A stretch of 64,000 nt of DNA from NCBI GenBank assembly GCA_012274445.1, contig JAAROD010000033.1, forward strand, positions 1,984,001 through 2,048,000. The letters run 5' to 3'. This document shows positions 21,801-31,969 of this stretch, in pieces. Source of the DNA: Sclerotiophoma versabilis. Taxonomy: Eukaryota > Ascomycota > Dothideomycetes > Pleosporales > Didymellaceae. A model generated the notes under the pieces. The model did not search any database. It was given only the letters and a program-made list of their open reading frames with translations, and was not told the origin of the DNA. A program made the position numbers and the translations under genes. Each line of letters opens with the position of its first letter. The stretch's first letter is position 1.

Positions 21801-21912
21801 GAGTGCACACCGCACTCCACGCTCGAGATCACCGCCGCCGCGCCCCACTGCGCAGCGCAGTCACAGCGCATACGCGACCGACGCCGCCGCCGCCCGCAGC
21901 GCTGCAGCCAGC
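18890..21912. other. 3-kb region without a recognisable gene
   Basis: I recognise nothing coding here on either strand. The longest frame with an ATG is 184 codons on the minus strand (21401-20847), rich in Arg, Ser and Pro and with no known domain. A 60-codon plus-strand frame (20046-20228) also matches no family. A short (CGCTGGG)n repeat lies near 19995-20015. The last 150 bases are very GC-rich and form the ASE1 promoter. Confidence 0.5.
21758..21772. repeat. Poly-C tract, 15 nt
   Basis: An uninterrupted C run about 140 nt before the ASE1 start. Just after it, GCGCGTCGACG (21777-21787) differs at one base from the MCB-containing 11-mer of the POT1 and POLA2 promoters. Confidence 0.9.
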
Positions 21913-24382
21913 ATGGACACCAGCTACCTCGCCCAGCAGGTCACCACCATCATCGGCCAGCTGCACGGCCTGTTCGACGACATCGGAGTGCCCAGCCATG
22001 AGCGCGACGCGCGCGAGGCAGAGGTACGCACTGCCGCCGCCGCATGGCCCCAGCAGACGTGACTGACCGCCCTCCAGCTCTTCTCTGCCCTCTCCGACAC
22101 CCTCCACGGCCAGCTGCGCACCGTCACCAACGAGAAGCACGAGCTGACGGAGGAGGCGCACCGCCTGATCAAGACAATCAGGCAGATGGACGCCTCTCTG
22201 AACGACGCCAGGACGAGCCCCAAGTACAGCAGCGACGAGCCGCAGGTCACCTACCCGCTGACCCGCTGCCTGAAGGCGCTCAAGGACAAGTACAACACGC
22301 TCGCCAAGCAGCACCAGGAGCGCTTCGAGCAGGTGCGGAGTAGGTCTCGCCCTCCATCGCGCCTGACCACGCTAACAGGCCGTAGAACTGGCCGAGGCTC
22401 TCGAGTCGTACGCATCGCACCTCGAGTCCGACTTTGTCAAGATCAAGCTACCGCCCACCGCGCCAGACGCGACCGTCCCGCCCTCGTTCGACATCTCCTC
22501 CTCCTACGTAGCCAAGCTGGACAGCGAGTTCACCCGCGTATACGAAGAATACACCAAGCGCCTGAACCAGGTCCAGGCCCTGTGCCAGGAGATCATCCAG
22601 CTCTGGGCTGAACTGGGAACACCACAGGCGCAGACAGACTCGGTCATAGTCAAGTACCACCGCGATGCGCCAGAGCAGCTGGGTCTACACATGGAGGACT
22701 TGGTCCAGCTGAGAGCTAAGAAAGAACGTCTCATCGAAGAGAAGCGTGGCCGTGAACGACGCATTGCTCAGCTACGGGCGACTATCGAAGAACTGTGGGA
22801 GCGCCTCAGTGTGGATCCCAGCGAGCAGAAACACTTCCTAGCCAGCAACCGCGGCTGCGGTCTACGAACCATCAACGAATACGAAGACGAGCTCTCGAGG
22901 CTGAACGAGCTCAAGCGCCAGAACTTGCACGTCTTTGTAGAAGAGGCGCGCATAAAGTTGCAGGAGCTCTGGGATGCCTTGTACTTCTCAGAAGAGGAGA
23001 TGCTGGACTTCACCCCTGCCTTCTCTGATGTCTGCAGCGATGCCCTTCTGTCGGCCCACGAGGCGGAGATCTCCCGACTCGAATCACTCAAGGAGCAACG
23101 TCTGCCTGTGCTTTCCAAGATCGACCGGCACCGTGAGCTGATCAATGAGCGCACCGAGCTCCAACAGTCCAGCCAGGATGCCTCTCGACTGATGGGCCGT
23201 GGTCAGAAGGGCGAGAAGCGAGACCCTGGAAAGCTGTTGCGTGAGGAGAAGATGCGGAAACGCATCGCAAAGGAGCTGCCCAAGGTCGAAGCCGATCTCA
23301 AAGCGACACTCGAGGCTTACGAAGGGGAGTGGGGTCGACCATTCCTTGTTCATGGCGAACGCTATCTGGATGAACTGTACGCTGTTGCACAAAAAGCACC
23401 ACCGCCACGAGCGAAGACTCCATCCAACATGAGCATGCCCTCGAAACAAGGAACACTCACCAGATCCAACTCTACCGCTCGCGCTCGTGCTGGCACAATC
23501 CACGGGCAAACAATCCACGGACAAGCAAGCCACCGCCAGACACTCAATGAGCCACCCAGTCGAGCCAAAACACCCGTGTCGAACAACTTTGGCGCAAGCA
23601 CAATGCGCGGCAATCCTTTTGCACAGTCCATCTCTGTAGCGTCTGGCGCAAAGAGTCCCTCGAAGCTACCAACCCGTGCACCACCAAAGACGATGGGCTC
23701 ACCTGAGCGACGACCTGGCACCCTCCACCGAACTGACTCTACACTGTCGCGAGCTGAGTCAACATACTCTACCCATTCACGAGGTGACTCTATCCTCTCC
23801 ACAACATCATCTATGCCCTCGAGAGCAGACTCGCAATCATCTACACTGCGGAGGATGGGTCCTCCCATGGCACCGCCGCCACGAATGAAGGACCTCTTCA
23901 TCCCTCCAGAGCCTACTGAAACCCCCAAGAACCGGTTCGAATTCAACCGTGGCGAGCGCAGTGAGAGCATCGTTCGTAGCATACCGCCAGAGGATGTCTA
24001 CGATGATCGATTCAGCAAAACCATGCGACCTAGCTATCCCGTGTCGTATGCACACGCACCGACTCCATCACTGTCATCGAACAGCAGTCGGCACATTTCG
24101 CAAGCGTCCTCAACGGGCTCCGGCCAGGCAGGCTCGGAGAACTGGGAGACGTTCAGCGAGCAGTCGGATGATGCGCCCGAGAGTGATATTGACTTCCAGA
24201 CCTACGGCCGCAGTCAGACCAAGCGTGCCACACCTGACTATGCATCGACCCCAAGAGCAATCCAGGGCAAGAAGATCAGGGGAATCCGCAGCGTCGACAA
24301 TGGCAACATGATGATAGACCAGGATGGCCGCATGGTCCGTTGCAGCGAAGCTGGCTGGACGGATGATGGCAGCGTGTACTGA
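21913..24382 (+). CDS. ASE1: Microtubule-bundling protein ASE1/PRC1 (MAP65 family), 789 aa
   Basis: Exons 21913-22023, 22078-22339 and 22386-24382 (phases 0 and 1). The N-terminus MDTSYLAQQVTTIIGQLHGLFDDIG and the following long helical segments match MAP65/Ase1/PRC1: LFSALSDTLHGQL, YPLTRCLKALKDKYNTL, TRVYEEYTKRLNQVQALCQEIIQLWAELG and EDLVQLRAKKERLIEEKRGRERRIAQL. The spectrin-like microtubule-binding part contains LWDALYFSEEEMLDF, LLREEKMRKRIAKELPKVEADLK and a conserved W-x-x-x-FLVHGERYLD ending near residue 490. The C-terminal ~300 residues are basic, Ser/Thr/Pro-rich and disordered, with many SP/TP sites suited to CDK control. It cross-links antiparallel microtubules in the anaphase spindle midzone. 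Intron 2 was set by phase (K codon split); the exact donor is moderately sure. Confidence 0.92.
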
Positions 24383-26428
24383 GGTGGAGGATAGCTTCAA
24401 GTCTGCCAGTCACTTCCCAGGCAGCATTCCTGCACACATGCAGAATAGGTGCTGTGCGACAATCCTTCGATGCAGCCAACACCACTGCATGTTGGCTACA
24501 AGGCGTCTTATTCGACGTTTTGCAGCGACCTTGTCTCTTTTCGCTGTAATCCTTGACCGTTTGGCTGTCTGAAAATTTCTGCTTCGACTCATCTCTTTAC
24601 ACGAGACACGACTGGCAGCGATAGTCGCCACGTACGAGTTGGAGCGGGTACATGGCATGATAGTTATGCATGTACCCACAGGATGCCACTGCTGCCTCCA
24701 CGGTGGCAAGTGGACCCTGTTTCACCTTCTTGCCTTTCTTGCCAATTGCCTTTTTGGTCCTCGCAGCATTTTTGCGAGTCGACGGCGTCCTGGTTAGCGA
24801 GTTGGGTATTGTGCTTATATTCCTTTTTGTTTGTTAGTTTGTTTGTGTAGCGAAGCCGCGGGATGCATATGGTAATCCTCGCGAGCAGGATTGAGACGTG
24901 TACTATTATGGCTGAGCCGAGGGCGAGGGGGTAGAGAGCGAAAATCTTTGCTATCATGCTAAGCTGTGCAACGTCTGTGATCAGATGAGATGTGTGGTGT
25001 CCTTCCTATTGAGGCCGCTGGCACCGCCCGACCTTCTGCTTCTGGGCTACGGGAGATCTTGGACTGAAGCGGAAGGTCGGTGGGGATGAGGACAGAGTGA
25101 CGAAAAGCTGTTGTTGAAGGCTGCTGGGAGGTACACAGCAGCTCACGCCTTGCAGTGAGGTCGGTACCAACATGTATACAGCTGCAAGCAAGCCAAGCAG
25201 CTGCATGCGTATCGCGGAAACCTGTTTGCAAGTCATGAGCCGCACCTTCTCCACGGCACCCAGTATCCTTTTCAGCATCGCGCGCATGCACCCCACAGCC
25301 CGGTCGGGGTAAAGATAGTGGCTAGCGCATGCGAGACAGAGGTGCAGCGTCGAGATAAGGAAACGCTACATGACAGGCGGCATCCCCAGATGCTAGCCCG
25401 CACTACGGGCGCCTCTCCGGCGTGTTATGCTGTCATGGCGACGTGATACTGGGCGAGGTGACAGAGTCGCTTATCGCGACAACGCACAAGGTCGTGGCGT
25501 GGGAGCTGGACACATGACAAGAGCGAGGCAAGAGTGAAGCCGGCAACCTGCGTTGCGGAGAGGCTGCTGGGTGTCCTGTCTACACCGCCCCGGACGCCTT
25601 GACGGCTTCTGCAGACCTTCCAGAAGGAATGCAGCGCGGAATGCGGATTGCGGCGTGGGGCAGGGCTGAGTCTGGCGGCGCAAATCAAGTCACGGCTAGC
25701 ACAGGCAGCGCACAGGGGTGCCCGCCGAGGCGATCCTCACCAGCCCAACTCCATCAGCAGGCACTGGCCGGCGCTTGCTGTGTTTCAAGCAGGTGATGGA
25801 GCGCTGCGAGGCGCTGCTTCTGGCGAGGGCGATAGGCGATGGGGCTCCGCGGTGGAATGTCAGACGGTGCCTGGCGGCCATGCGTGCCTCTGTGTGCGCC
25901 GTGACACGGTAGCATGCAGTGCTGATCCGGTGTGCTCTTGTGCTCGATAGGAAGGTTCGCCCACGCGACTGGCCGTTATTACTCAGATGTATCGAGCGCT
26001 GATAGCCCTTTGTGTGTAGTGGCTCCCGACGTAGCCCGTGAATGTGCTGCCTTGCCTTATCGCCGCATGCCACCATGTCTGACTACCTGCCTCCGACTAT
26101 CTGCTTGTCGCCATATTCGGACCATCTGCTTCTGCCTGCCTGCTCCACGACTATCTGCGTCCTGGCCCTCGTCTCTCCTCAACCTCACTCTCCGCCTCTC
26201 CAGCCGCCTCCTGCACACACTACCGCTTCCACGGTCACTGTCGCGTGCCCGGGCACCTTCGGCCGGCCCTGACCCTGCACGTCTGATGCTCCCCTTGGCA
26301 GCCACCCAATCCCGCCGCAGCAATAACGTAAACGATTCCATCCCGAGCAACGTCACGGACCTCTAGCCGTGCTGGGACTCGGAGCTTCGTTAGTCACGGG
26401 AAAACGCTCCCAGGGACTCTTGCCTGCC
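24383..26428. other. 2-kb region, no firm gene
   Basis: No domain-bearing gene is found. On the minus strand, 24957-24664 opens with a hydrophobic stretch (MIAKIFALYPLALGSAIIVHVSILL). Another minus-strand frame between about 24790 and 24603 is Lys-rich (ARTKKAIGKKGKKVKQGP) and ends with two CxxC-spaced cysteines (RCQSC). They might be exons of one small gene, but I could not find a satisfying splice. Plus- and minus-strand frames at 25599-26076 overlap each other and look random. Confidence 0.45.
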
Positions 26429-27850
26429 ATGATCTCGCCAAGGTCCTTTCCATATCTACAACACTCTCCGCCCTCACCGCGCAGCAGACCCCGACCAGCT
26501 GAGATGGGCACTCGCGTCCAGAGAAACGCGCTCGCACCGCGCACCACCAACCCTACATGCACGCCAGCCACGCCCGCTGAGCCCGCCGACGCCATGCTCA
26601 AGCACTCCAGCCCTGTCGTCATCCCCCCTCGCACCCCGACACGGCCGCAGTCCTCACAGACCGTCCGCCGGCCAGCACGCTCCACCAAGAGCCACAACCC
26701 GGATGCTCTCCCACCCGCCGTCGCCGCCCTGCTGGCCATCACCGCCATCCCAGCCCGCCAGCCCCAGCGGCGCCGCAAGCGCCCTGCGTCCGACAGGAAG
26801 ATGTCCATGGACGAGCTGATCCAAGAGTGGAAGCAAGACGACCTGGAGATCCCCTCCTCCCTGTCCGGCTCGCCTATGGATCTGCTGCTTGGCCGCATCG
26901 ATGAGTCCGAGTCCGACTACGGCAGCAGCCTCCCGAGTCTCGAGCAAGAAAAGGGCCGGTTTGGCACCCCCAGGTCTGTGTCCAGCGACTCGCTGTTGTC
27001 GACACTGCCACCCTCGCTCGACTACGATTCTCCTTCTTACGCCTCGCACTGGGACAACCTCAGCACGCCCGATTCACTGGGCCGCAAGTCACTCTCAGAG
27101 CGCAGGGAGAAGGTCTACTCCTCGCCGCCCAAGGAGGACTGCGTCCTGGACCACCCGCTGCTCCACTTCAACGCAGAAGAGCCAGAGGAGCTCACAGAAG
27201 CAAACACTTCGGACGTCATCACCATGTCACCGTCAAACGAGAGGTTCAAGTCGTTCAAGTCCAACCTCACAGCATCGTTCCAAGCCCTGAAACAAGCTGC
27301 CAAGTCGTTTTCCAACTTCACTGCACCAAGCGTGCCGCCGGAGGACCTGCTCACGCGATCGATCCTGTCGCCCAACTTCACCAGCGAGATGCGACCGAAG
27401 CACTTGGAGGAGCTCCCATCACCAGCATTGCGCCGCTACCTCAACCCTCAGCCTGCTTCCATCTCCGCCACCGAACTGTCCATGCAACTTCACGATGCCC
27501 TCATGATCGACGCCGACGCCGACACCCATGCGCCGATGATCCAGATGCAGACATACGACCGACGTGGCCGGCCATCAAGAAACCGACGCAAGAACGCGGA
27601 TCCATTCTCCGAAGCCGGACGTCTGCAATCACCAACACCGACTGTCCGCCAGCGCGAACCCCGCGAGAACTGCGACTTCCTGCGTGTTATCGTACTCGAG
27701 ATGAACATGCGCCGCGTGGGCAAGCTCGATGCGAAGGCCGTCGGCAAGGCGCGCATCTGGCTTCCGCCAAGGAAGTTGGGCTCTAGCAAATCACCTGCCT
27801 TTCAGAGCGCAAGCGGTGTGCCGGATAGGTGGATTGGCACGCCTGCATGA
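26429..27850 (+). CDS. Conserved hypothetical protein, Ser/Pro-rich, 473 aa
   Basis: Single exon. The in-frame codon at 26369 is GTG, so I start at ATG 26429. No catalytic domain is recognised. The first 190 residues are Pro/Ser/Arg-rich and probably disordered, with a short ordered motif MSMDELIQEWKQDDLEIPSS and a basic run QPQRRRKRP that could be an NLS. The middle holds FKSFKSNLTASFQALKQAAKSFSNFTAPS, an amphipathic helix. The C-terminus has the compact, conserved-looking block RENCDFLRVIVLEMNMRRVGKLD followed by KARIWLPPRK. That block recurs in proteins of other Pezizomycotina as far as I recall, so I treat this as a lineage-restricted real gene of unknown function. Confidence 0.75.
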   Translation: MISPRSFPYLQHSPPSPRSRPRPAEMGTRVQRNALAPRTTNPTCTPATPAEPADAMLKHSSPVVIPPRTPTRPQSSQTVRRPARSTKSHNPDALPPAVAALLAITAIPARQPQRRRKRPASDRKMSMDELIQEWKQDDLEIPSSLSGSPMDLLLGRIDESESDYGSSLPSLEQEKGRFGTPRSVSSDSLLSTLPPSLDYDSPSYASHWDNLSTPDSLGRKSLSERREKVYSSPPKEDCVLDHPLLHFNAEEPEELTEANTSDVITMSPSNERFKSFKSNLTASFQALKQAAKSFSNFTAPSVPPEDLLTRSILSPNFTSEMRPKHLEELPSPALRRYLNPQPASISATELSMQLHDALMIDADADTHAPMIQMQTYDRRGRPSRNRRKNADPFSEAGRLQSPTPTVRQREPRENCDFLRVIVLEMNMRRVGKLDAKAVGKARIWLPPRKLGSSKSPAFQSASGVPDRWIGTPA

Positions 27851-28697
27851 AGCGCTTGACATGCGCTAAGAGATGGAACAAATTTGCCAGGTTGGAAACC
27901 ACCTTCTTACAAGATGCAATTTGCGGTCGGGCCCACGCGCAGCAAGACCCTCGTAACGTTCACGACACACGATTTCGCCGCCGTAAAACCGGGACAGAAA
28001 CCGTTTGACGTCGACGGCGCTATATCCTAGCGACGATCTTGCATTGGACGTCTCCTCGGACCCCATGACCTTGACGGTGCTAGCGGTGCGCTGAAGTGGA
28101 TACCGCGTACTTTTACAAATTACCCCATCCGGAATTGGCTCGCCTGCGACCGTTGAGCTGGGAATGTGTAGAGGTGCGTCAACAGGATTGCATACACATC
28201 CTCCACACGGATAAACAGTACATGCATCTGCATCCATCCCAGGACAAGTCCCGGCATACCTGCAATGTGCCTGCGCGGTCCCACAGCACTTTCGGAGCAG
28301 CCTCGGTGGCGAAAATTTTCAGCCCCAGCGCTGCCGTGACATCAGCCATGCAAACACTGCGGCCTGCGGAGTGCACACCGTACCTGCAGCAGAAAAAAAC
28401 GTGCTCACTTCGGAATGCCCACCGGAGTGTATGTGCGCCCTTCCACGCGTGTTCTGCCAAGTCCAGGCCTGGTAAGCCGGTTTACGCCGAGCCGGAAGTG
28501 GGGGCCGCAGTTCTTGTTACTCGAGATTTACTCGATGCGAAGGACACACAACGTGCCATGGGCGAGGAGAAGACGATGGTCTGGATCGAAAGCGGACCTG
28601 GAGCGTAGCGCTTCAGCGGCTGAGACGCGGCTGTTGAAGGGAAGTGGACACGTTAAAGAGAGAGGCTGGGCTGTGAAGTCGACTATGGCACAGGGCT

Positions 28698-28740
28698 TGA
28701 CCGATGAGTTGACCGATGAGCTGGCCGATGAGTCGGCCGA
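28698..28740. repeat. 12-bp imperfect tandem repeat, about 3.5 copies
   Basis: The unit is TTGACCGATGAG, with the later copies diverged to CTGGCCGATGAG and TCGGCCGA. Confidence 0.9.
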
Positions 28741-29299
28741 ACAAATTGAAACAAATGTCTTCAGACACGAGATGAGAGGAGATGATTGATGATTTTCACG
28801 AAGCATGGCAGAGCGAGAGAGCGAGCGAGCATAGCATTGCATTGCATACAGAGAGCGGTCAAGCGCTGACCGCACTGCACTCTCTTTTTATTTCCCCCCA
28901 GTATCGATTTTTTGTTCCCTTTCTTCTCGCATAGTATATACCCTGATATTACATAGCTACCAAACACGAAGGAGAAGGGTCAAGCAGAGAGACAAACAAA
29001 AACATCAAATACTATACTTTTAAATAATCATCTTGTCTTGCTTATGCTGAGGCTTGCTTCGTAATAAGGTATAATAATCATAAGGATGAGGATGAGGATG
29101 GTTGTGGGGGTGGATGCGCGTCCGTCTGCCCCCATATTGCGGGGACAACACTACGGAGACGCACTGTAGAGATGTACTGCAGAGTCACACTATGATGATT
29201 TACTACCGAGTGACTACGAAAACATACTAGAAGGATACTACTACACAACGGTACTACTGTATGAAGATACCGCAATACACGAACCAACACTCTGGTTCT

Positions 29300-29418
29300 G
29301 ACTGTGCTTCTACGCTGACTGTACTTCTACGCCGACTGTACTTCTACGCCGACTGTACTTCTACGCCGACTGTGCTTCTACGCCGACTGTGCTTCTACGC
29401 TGACTGTGCTTCTACGCT
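29300..29418. repeat. 17-bp minisatellite, 7 copies
   Basis: Seven consecutive copies of GACTGTRCTTCTACGCY follow one another without spacers. They vary only at the A/G and terminal C/T positions. The A-type copies are contiguous (copies 2-4), as expected from local unit duplication. Confidence 0.96.
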
Positions 29419-29474
29419 GAGTGTAAACTGGGTCCGGTTCGTGCGAGACAAACTCGCAGCACCAAAACTAACCT

Positions 29475-29506
29475 CTTGAGCTTGTTTCCATTTGAGCTTG
29501 TTTCCA
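29475..29506. repeat. 16-bp tandem duplication
   Basis: YTTGAGCTTGTTTCCA occurs twice in a row, differing only in the first base. A degenerate third copy follows. Confidence 0.9.
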
Positions 29507-30953
29507 CTTGAGCCTGCTCGTTCAACCAACCAGACGAAGAACATGTTACTTTCAACTACAGGAACAAGACCGGTTGAAACAGCGTACTTCACCTTTTGTA
29601 ACGCAAATACGTGTACTGGAATTTTGTTGCCCTCATGATGGCTATCGGGCTTGAAGTTGCTCCTGATGTTGCATCGAATGCAGTAACGGAGAGACAGATG
29701 TGCTAGTTAGCGTTTTAAAGCGAATAGGGATTTCCTGATATCGTACACGTTCTTGATACGGGCTGAGACTAGAGGTGGAGTTGTAACGGTTCGTGGTTAG
29801 TAGTGAGAGTACTGTTTATCGTGACAGGTCGGGATCGTTGACGAAGCAGAAGGGCAGGAGCGAGACGTGCGCCATATCTTTAACATGTTTGTGCAGCTTT
29901 TGAGAATGTTGTCAGACACATATTAAACAACAGCATTGGGGGGAAACTTTCACAGGAGCATGACAAGTCTGATTCAGTCCAGCGTGCCAACATAGATGCG
30001 GGACAGATAGTAAGCTGTTAGGCGACAAGAGAATGGCTTGCAAATCGCCGTGCTCTTCTAAACACTTTAAGTGTGCCTAGGATGTGATTGGCATGGGTTT
30101 TGAAGTTGATGAACAGACTTTGCGTACGGAATATGTAACGCGAATGGCGTTCTCGCTTGCTTGCTAGTCAGGGCCTGGTGTCGGTGTATGTGTTCTTGTA
30201 TAAAAGTCGCATTGTTCGTGGCCATCTTGCCAAACTATTGGCTGACGATAAACGAAGCCATCCATGAAGCCCTCGTACACATTATAATGGCATATCTTGT
30301 GCTGTAATCGATATTGTAAAGTCTCTTAGGTATAGTCTGACATTTTTTTGCCTAGAGTTATCATACAGAACGATCTATCTTCATCACATCAGCAATAACT
30401 AGCCTAAGGGCACAATGATAAGACGCTTGGCTACGATTTCTTTAGGATTCGATCAAATAACGGCAAGTCACTGAGCTACTTCCTGTTGTATAGCCTGTCG
30501 CAGTACGTACAATGTCGAGACTGCCGCTGAAAGTGAACAGGAATGTTGCAACTAGCCAGCACCATTCATACTATAGCGCCACGCTGATACACATAATAAA
30601 GCGTGCCTACTTATGTGGTTGTATCAACTCTCAACAACGAACGTAGAATCACAACAGCACAAGGACTGTAAACAAGGTGATCGCTGAAGAACGTCTCTTT
30701 TTCGTGAGAAACTGCACCGAGACAAGTGATGGCAGCCTGATTACAGCATTCTCTCTGTCGGTACAGTCGTCCACAATGCTAAATTTTTTCACAACCAACA
30801 TAACTTTGTGTCCCATGCTAGCTTTGCCATTTCTGCAAAAAGGAAATCATCTCCTGGCGCCCTCCGCCGATTTGGCATGATCAACCCACCAGCCAGAAAT
30901 TCACCGGAGCGGCTTTGAAGGCTTGGAGGAGAGCGAAAAGAAGCCTTTAGAAC

Positions 30954-30960
30954 AAAAAAA
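30954..30960 (-). terminator. Pol III terminator of tRNA-Arg
   Basis: Seven consecutive T on the minus strand begin 3 nt after the tRNA discriminator base, the standard RNA polymerase III stop signal. Confidence 0.85.
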
Positions 30961-30963
30961 TGA

Positions 30964-31046
30964 TGACCTAACCAGGGGTCGAACCTGGAATCTCTTGATT
31001 GCCGATTGAATCGTAGTCAAGCGCCTTGCCATTGGGCCATTAGGCC
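30964..31046 (-). tRNA. tRNA-Arg(ACG) with an 11-nt intron
   Basis: Read on the minus strand, the 83-nt gene folds as a cloverleaf. The acceptor stem GGCCTAA pairs with TTAGGTC (one G-U), and the discriminator is A. The D stem is GCC/GGC, and the A-box region reads TGGCCCAATGG. The anticodon stem CTTGA pairs with TCAAG. The T arm is CCAGG-TTCGACC-CCTGG, which forms the B box. The anticodon ACG is at 31014-31012; A34 is expected to become inosine and read CGU, CGC and CGA. Between A37 and A38 sits an 11-nt intron (31010-31000), the canonical position for eukaryotic nuclear tRNA introns. The mature tRNA is 72 nt before CCA addition. The D-loop and anticodon-arm sequence resembles fungal tRNA-Arg(ACG). 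Confidence 0.93.
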
Positions 31047-31969
31047 AGTTGTAAACTGCTTTGATGAAATGTTCTGGAACTACATAGTTTCTAATCTTGT
31101 TTTTAAATATAGCGTTTCCAGAATCTTTCTCTCGGGCGTTCAGATCACACAGCGCGATTCTAGTGTGTAAGCTAGCTATATTCGCCGACAGCCGAGGTCC
31201 CAGTCAGGTGTTGGACACCCGGTCAGCAAACGCCTTTTTAGACACACGCCCACCGACGACGCAATGTCTACACAACGATTCATACATTCACGTTATTATA
31301 GTTCCTCGTAAGCTAGAATTCTGTTATTTCCAACATCTACTCTGAGCCCTGTGCCATCATATTGCGACTAGATTCGCTGGCATGTCCCCTAGGTGGTGCT
31401 TTTTCTGAATTTGTGAAGGCGAAGGCGAAGATGCAGGCGATTATTGACTCTATGAACCATCCCCACTGTATTTTACTGCAACGCTCAAATTGTACTTTCA
31501 AAGCACTCAGATTGCATTGCAACCCGTTCCCTCTGGCTGACTGTGCCGCGTTCGTGTTGGCGAGCTGGACTAGACTTATTTCATTTCGTGTCCGCTGTGC
31601 TGTGCGTCTCGGATCTGTTATTTTCTCCCTCTGTCAATTGAGATGCTGCTCGTCTTGTGTCTTCCATATTCTCTTGGCATCTCTGACAGCTCGCATTACT
31701 ATTTCGAAGCCATCGTGTGGCGATTCTTTTGTTGGTTTCACATCAGCGTCTTTGTGCTTCTAGATCGACGCTCTCTTCATCTTCAGTAGATACATCTTGT
31801 CACAGCGTGCGCTAGGTAGCTCAAGTTTATCTGGTCGTTCGAATGCGCAAATTTCGGGTTCGACGACCCTTGCAACTCGTACCTTATTCTTCTCTCGAAA
31901 CAATCGGCATTGTCACCTGCGCAACGTCGAAAACGTCCAGCTCACAACTTTGTATTCAGGTACTAATCT
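31047..31969. other. Intergenic between tRNA-Arg and POLA2
   Basis: AT-rich with no supportable coding gene. The plus-strand frames at 31097-31345 and 31362-31763 have no domain and lie in DNA of similar composition to the surrounding gene-poor region. Confidence 0.5.

Larger units (their letters stand above)
27851..30963. other. Gene-poor region with tandem repeats
   Basis: No coding gene can be supported over 3.1 kb. Frames such as the 170-codon one at 28096-28608 lack an ATG start or any domain. The region holds at least three tandem repeat arrays (annotated separately) and becomes AT-rich after about 29.6 kb. Confidence 0.55.

Noticed and set aside
28096..28608. 170-codon plus-strand frame
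   Set aside because: It begins at GTG, has no ATG near its 5' end and has no domain content.
31856..31869. GGGTTCGACGACCC, resembling a tRNA T arm
   Set aside because: The loop would have eight bases, and no acceptor, D or anticodon arm can be folded around it.
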